A stretch of 22,500 nt of DNA, taken from Chromera velia. Taxonomy: Eukaryota; Sar; Chromeraceae. Where the stretch lies: positions 5,679 to 28,178 of the forward strand of contig JAHBMJ010004939.1 in the NCBI GenBank assembly GCA_018398765.1, written 5' to 3'. Position numbers and translations under genes: made by a program. Shown here piece by piece: positions 19,185 through 22,500 of the stretch (position 1 is the first letter of the stretch; each line of letters starts with the position of its first letter). The notes beneath the pieces are model-generated. The model was not told where the DNA came from and did not search any database. It saw only the letters and a program-made list of their open reading frames with translations.

Positions 19185-22100
19185 AAGAGAGAGAATGTCA
19201 AGACACGGAAAGAAAAAGAACGAACCCGGATTGTCGATCATTCTCTTTCACTTGTTCCCTACCTTCAGAGCTCTAGAGGGAAGTGCGGAAGCACCATTAA
19301 AAAGTGAAAGGCAGCCGAAACTACAGAATACCCAACCAACCAACCAAAGACTCACTGCTCAATTTCGTTCAAGTGTCTGTCCAAAGCTGCAGCCGAGACA
19401 TCGAAGTCTGCCCCGATTTCAATTGGAGGAGAGATCCTGCAGGAAGGCACGCAGAACAGACCACCACTTTTCGTTCTTCGCCATCTGGTGCCATCGGACA
19501 GATCCCTTGAAAGCTTTGGTGTCGACCTTTCATCTTTCTGATGGACTCACAGAAGAGAGATCTCTGCACTCTGTCATCATCTCATCCTTTCTCTCGCTTT
19601 TGTCCTTTTCTCAAAACATCACTCGCAAAGAAAGACCATGGGGACAAACATACAGAAAGACGCGAGGAGGGAGAATGCAGTGCACGACCAAACCAACAGA
19701 ATAGTATTTGTCTCTATGAAGGGAGTTAAAGGACTCGACCGACCGACCTGAAAGGATCCCTCGCTTGGGACCACAAAATTGGAGCCGACCCCCTGAGTTG
19801 TAGGTGACTCGTGGCTTCGATGAACCCTCCGTTCTGCAAACAAACAAACAAACGAGGGTGGTTGCATGAGGCTAGCAAACAAACATCTAGATGTGTTCGC
19901 ACAGAAAAAGAAATCGATGCAGAAAAAGGAGGAGTCTTTAAAGGGTAGCCATCATGAAAGACTGGGTCAAAACATGCAGAGTCACAGACAGATCAACGGA
20001 TATGCCCAGCCGACGCACGAAAAAGAAAAAGACCAATGGAAAAGCAGCGGACGGGCACAATTTGAAACGAAAACAATCCCTCGCTCTCACAATCCTCCCG
20101 TCTCCTCCCCGGGCGTACTTTCTTTCACAGACAAAGTGAATGAATGAATGAATGAATGAATGAATGAACAAACCTCGTTGTGCCATGAAATGATTTGTTC
20201 CACCTCCACAAAGTTGGAAGCATGACCTGCAGCAGGGTCAGTCAAACAGAAGCAAGTGAATGAGCTAGAGGGGGACAATGCAAGCAACCGAAAAGAAGAA
20301 AGGCAAAGTTGTCGAAGGGCTGTGAGAAGGAAGCTCTCTCTCTCTCTCTACCCACATTCATTTTTTCTCACCTGTCAGCCCCGGAGAGGAAAGAGAGACC
20401 TCGTTGCACACACACTTCTGGATACATACGAGTGCTCGTGAGAGGGATCGCCAGTATGTCTTTACACACAAAGTCAGCGCGAACAAGCAGACAGAGGAAA
20501 AGGCGGGATAACCCGTCAGACGCAGGAAGACAAGCAAATAAAAAAAACCAAGAACCACCTGTAGAACCCACCCTGTCCATTCAGACCACGGCAGTGGAGC
20601 CTCGGCCCCCCCCACCGCTTGTCACGTCTTGCGATTGTTGCAATCTCGAGTTTTTTCCCGCACAGGTTGACGACGCCTGTGCCCACGTACCTGCACGGGC
20701 ACCCTTGAAGGGTTCGTCCACGTACAGACTGTCTACTCATTGGAAGGAAGTTTCTTCTGATTCTTTTTTTGCCAGAGAGAAAAAGAAAAAAATCGACCAC
20801 ACCATATGCATTCCAATACAGATTCACGGCTGTACAACAGCAAATACAAACAACACCAGAGGCGGCGGGAAAAGGGGGAAAATGGGACGGAGGGGAGGAA
20901 AGCACAGAGAGAAGGGGGAGGAGAAGAAGGAGAAGAACAAGAAGAAGGGAGAAAGAAAGAAAAACGGAAGATAGCCATCGATAGATGGAAAAAGAATAAG
21001 GAGGACAGGACGAAGAGGCAGAAGACCGACGCACGAAACTCCAACCCCAACTGACCCTTGAATGATGGGGGTCCACCAAGGATAGGCTCTGTTCTTCAGC
21101 AGATCCCTCATCAAATTCTCGTTCCATACATATTTCCTCTCGCTGTCTGCCGACTTCTCGTGATCTGGAACCAGCCGTCGCCGCCGCACCTGCTCCGTAG
21201 ATGCGGAAGGGCGCAGAGACAGGCAGGCAGTCAAACAGACACGCACACACACACATTCACGAGTATCACTTGACTCCCCACCACAGGTTCCCACCCACAT
21301 GCCTTCTCTGGTGCACAGACGATTTGCTTGCTGTTTTCCTTCTCTGGTGCACAGACAATTTGCTTGCTGTTTTCCTTCTCTGGTGCACAGACAATTTGCT
21401 TGCTGTTTTCCTTCTCTGGTGCACAGACAATTTGCTTGCTGTTTTCCTTCTCTGGTGCACAGACAATTTGCTTGCTGTTTTCCTTCTCTGGTGCACAGAC
21501 AATTTGCTTGCTGTTTTCCTTCTGGTGCACAGACAATTTGCTTGCTGTTTTCCTTCTCTGGTGCACAGACAATTTGCTTGCTGTTTTCCTTCTCTGGTGC
21601 ACAGACAATTTGCTTGCTGTTTTCCTTCTCTGGTGCACAGACAATTTGATTGCTGTTTTCCTTCTCTGGTGCACAGACAATTTGCTTGCTGTTTTCTACT
21701 AACGCTTCCTCACTCTCTCAATTGCTCCCAGCCACCCCTCAGTCACTTGACGATCCAGTCAATCAGAGAATTCCTAGGTTTTCCGTACACTTATTGTCTT
21801 CCCTGCTTTTCCCCCTTTCCCCATCTTTGCTGACCGTTTGTTGTAGTGAGATTGAGAGGTCGTATCCGAGGGCAAAGAAATGGGTCCCGTCTGACAGTTT
21901 TCTGCACAAAAGCTCCAAGCATTCCTGCCGTGTCGCCCTCCTTGCCTCTGCCCTCTCCATCCGTGGATCCAGGCACACAGGTGTGACTTCCCGGCATACG
22001 AATAAAGGTGAGCCCATTAAGTGCCCCACCAGATCTACCGCTGTTACAAACAGACTGAATCGGACACCCAACAGTGAGCAGATTCCGGCGCATGTGTACA

Positions 22101-22314
22101 CTCCTTCACCCCTCTCTGACCCCCTACCCCGTCTCTGTGCATGCAGACTCCAAGTCCCCCTTTTGTGTAATAGGATCTTGGAGGAGTTTCGCTCCATTTC
22201 CAGCATCGTGCCGTCAAAGAAGAGAGAGGACACCGCACAAACCCGCACGCCGTCTCCGGAAGTGAAGAGCTCGGCTGGGGGAGGAAAGAGACTGTCAACA
22301 TGAAGACGAGCCAT
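14016..22314 (-). CDS. SAC-domain phosphoinositide phosphatase with hydrophobic C-terminus
   Basis: SAC (Sac1-like) enzymes dephosphorylate membrane phosphoinositides. Minus exons: 22314-21835, 21189-21056, 20690-20572, 20226-20174, 19526-19468, 19436-19356, 19081-19024, 18796-18764, 18685-18429, 18175-17440, 17135-16965, 16610-15997, 15863-15817, 15695-15587 (or 15559), 15465-15385, 14736-14490, 14318-14016; about 1,200 residues. Landmarks in SAC order: GICSLLGVRFSLFVT and YDLSISLQQT (exon 1), KYVWNENL and WWTPIIQG (exon 2), IATIARRDKRWGGPRLHCRG (exon 3), HASNFVEVEQI (exon 4), FEHGVILLNL (exon 7), WFDFN (exon 9/10 join), catalytic RTNCVDSVDRT (residues 680-690, exon 11) and LLWTECGDAVAMSYVGTGTVK (exon 12). 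About 250 residues separate FDF and RTNC, much longer than usual and low-complexity. Two hydrophobic stretches near the end (WIAGLELCAAVV, FLFEMGLLLLLYCWV) suggest membrane anchoring as in Sac1. The start is the first ATG after an in-frame TAG. Exons 13-15 are uncertain. Confidence 0.88.
14740..14935. repeat. (CA)n-rich imperfect microsatellite in a SAC intron
   Basis: Several CA/ACAC blocks interspersed with CCCACAC and CACACAT. They lie in the intron before SAC exon 14736-14490. On the gene's strand the TG run reaches the acceptor (TGTGTATGTGTACCGCAG). Confidence 0.9.
17149..17192. repeat. (CA)n(CG)n alternating tract
   Basis: About 12 CA units run directly into about 10 CG units (GCGCGCGCGCGCGCGCG). 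Long alternating purine-pyrimidine DNA of this kind is prone to form Z-DNA. On the gene's strand it ends about 14 bases before the acceptor of the exon carrying the SAC catalytic motif. Confidence 0.95.
19122..19194. repeat. (GA)n microsatellite in a SAC intron
   Basis: A long, slightly interrupted GA run (CT on the gene's strand). It lies upstream of the acceptor of exon 19081-19024. Confidence 0.95.
20137..20168. repeat. (TGAA)n microsatellite at a SAC splice donor
   Basis: About eight TGAA units (TTCA on the gene's strand), starting six bases after the donor GT of exon 20226-20174. Confidence 0.95.
21302..21697. repeat. 36-base minisatellite, 11 copies, in SAC intron 1
   Basis: Eleven head-to-tail units of CTTCTCTGGTGCACAGACAA... 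(period 36) with near identity. Copy 1 has GACGATTT for GACAATTT, copy 10 has TTTGATTGC, and copy 7 lacks a CT pair (period 34). The 36-base period keeps all six frames open, which creates long shadow ORFs. The 2-base deletion in copy 7 breaks frame and argues against coding. On the plus strand each unit resembles a 3' splice site: a pyrimidine tract followed by GTGCACAG. Confidence 0.97.
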
Positions 22315-22500
22315 CCTTCCCCTCTAAAGCTGCAGTAGGGACCCGCAGCACTGTGCCTTCCTCAGTCTGAGGCTCTCCTGCTGATCGACTAACAAAATCA
22401 GCAGTCGGGAAGTCCTCAGGCGAGTCTCTCACAAGTGATGGTCTCGTGGCTTTGCACGTGTAAGTCAGGACAATAACATCAGCTTTCCACAGGAAGGGAA
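22315..22500. other. Upstream flank of the SAC gene
   Basis: Short stretch 5' of the SAC start codon. An in-frame TAG lies 12 bases upstream of the ATG. No promoter element or other gene could be recognised. Confidence 0.4.

Noticed and set aside
19006-19704. Plus-strand 232-codon ORF with an (RE)n run
   Set aside because: It is produced by the (GA)n microsatellite and is antisense to SAC exons with clear motifs.
21302-21697. CRISPR array
   Set aside because: Units are contiguous with no unique spacers and the context is eukaryotic.
21201-21833. Long repetitive ORFs on both strands over the 36-base repeats
   Set aside because: A period divisible by three keeps every frame open; the 2-base deletion in copy 7 breaks the frames, so coding is unlikely.

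Overview
The window is nuclear DNA of an intron-rich eukaryote. It has near-balanced base composition, GT-AG introns (some only 31-50 bases), many simple repeats at intron ends, degenerate non-LTR retrotransposons, and coding sequence that makes sense only when short exons are joined. The gene style recalls a chromerid alveolate such as Chromera velia. That is an impression, not a demonstration; another protist is possible. Nothing prokaryotic, viral or organellar was seen, and no tRNA or rRNA gene.

Layout from left to right. (1) Bases 1-358, minus: the N-terminus of a Gly/Trp-rich protein that runs off the left edge. (2) 359-1458: intergenic DNA between divergent genes, with a fold-back repeat. 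(3) 1459-5069, plus: inositol-pentakisphosphate 2-kinase (IPK1 family) in seven or eight exons, about 467 residues. (4) 5070-6182: AT-rich intergenic DNA with one copy of a dispersed repeat. (5) 6183-9663, minus: an F-box protein of about 894 residues with a long disordered middle, a cysteine/histidine cluster and an acidic tail. (6) 9679-13925, plus: a tentative gene of unknown function starting 15 bases from the F-box start codon. Its proposed introns hold a second repeat copy split by a MITE with a 9-base target duplication, and two antisense LINE relics. (7) 14016-22314, minus: a SAC-domain phosphoinositide phosphatase of at least 15 exons, about 1,200 residues, with the C-x5-R-T catalytic core and hydrophobic C-terminal segments. 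Its first intron holds an 11-copy, 36-base minisatellite.

The two clearest genes both act on inositides. IPK1 phosphorylates soluble InsP5 to InsP6, and SAC phosphatases remove phosphate from membrane phosphoinositides. They share a metabolic field, but nothing here shows that the proximity is functional. The F-box protein suggests a ubiquitin-ligase adaptor.

All exon boundaries were read by eye from splice signals, reading phase and family motifs. Phases agree across the IPK1 exons (if its fourth exon is skipped or trimmed by two bases), across the F-box exons, and across SAC exons 1-11. The SAC stretch between about 16.0 and 14.7 kb, the F-box exon 3 acceptor and the plus-strand gene at 9.7-13.9 kb are uncertain.
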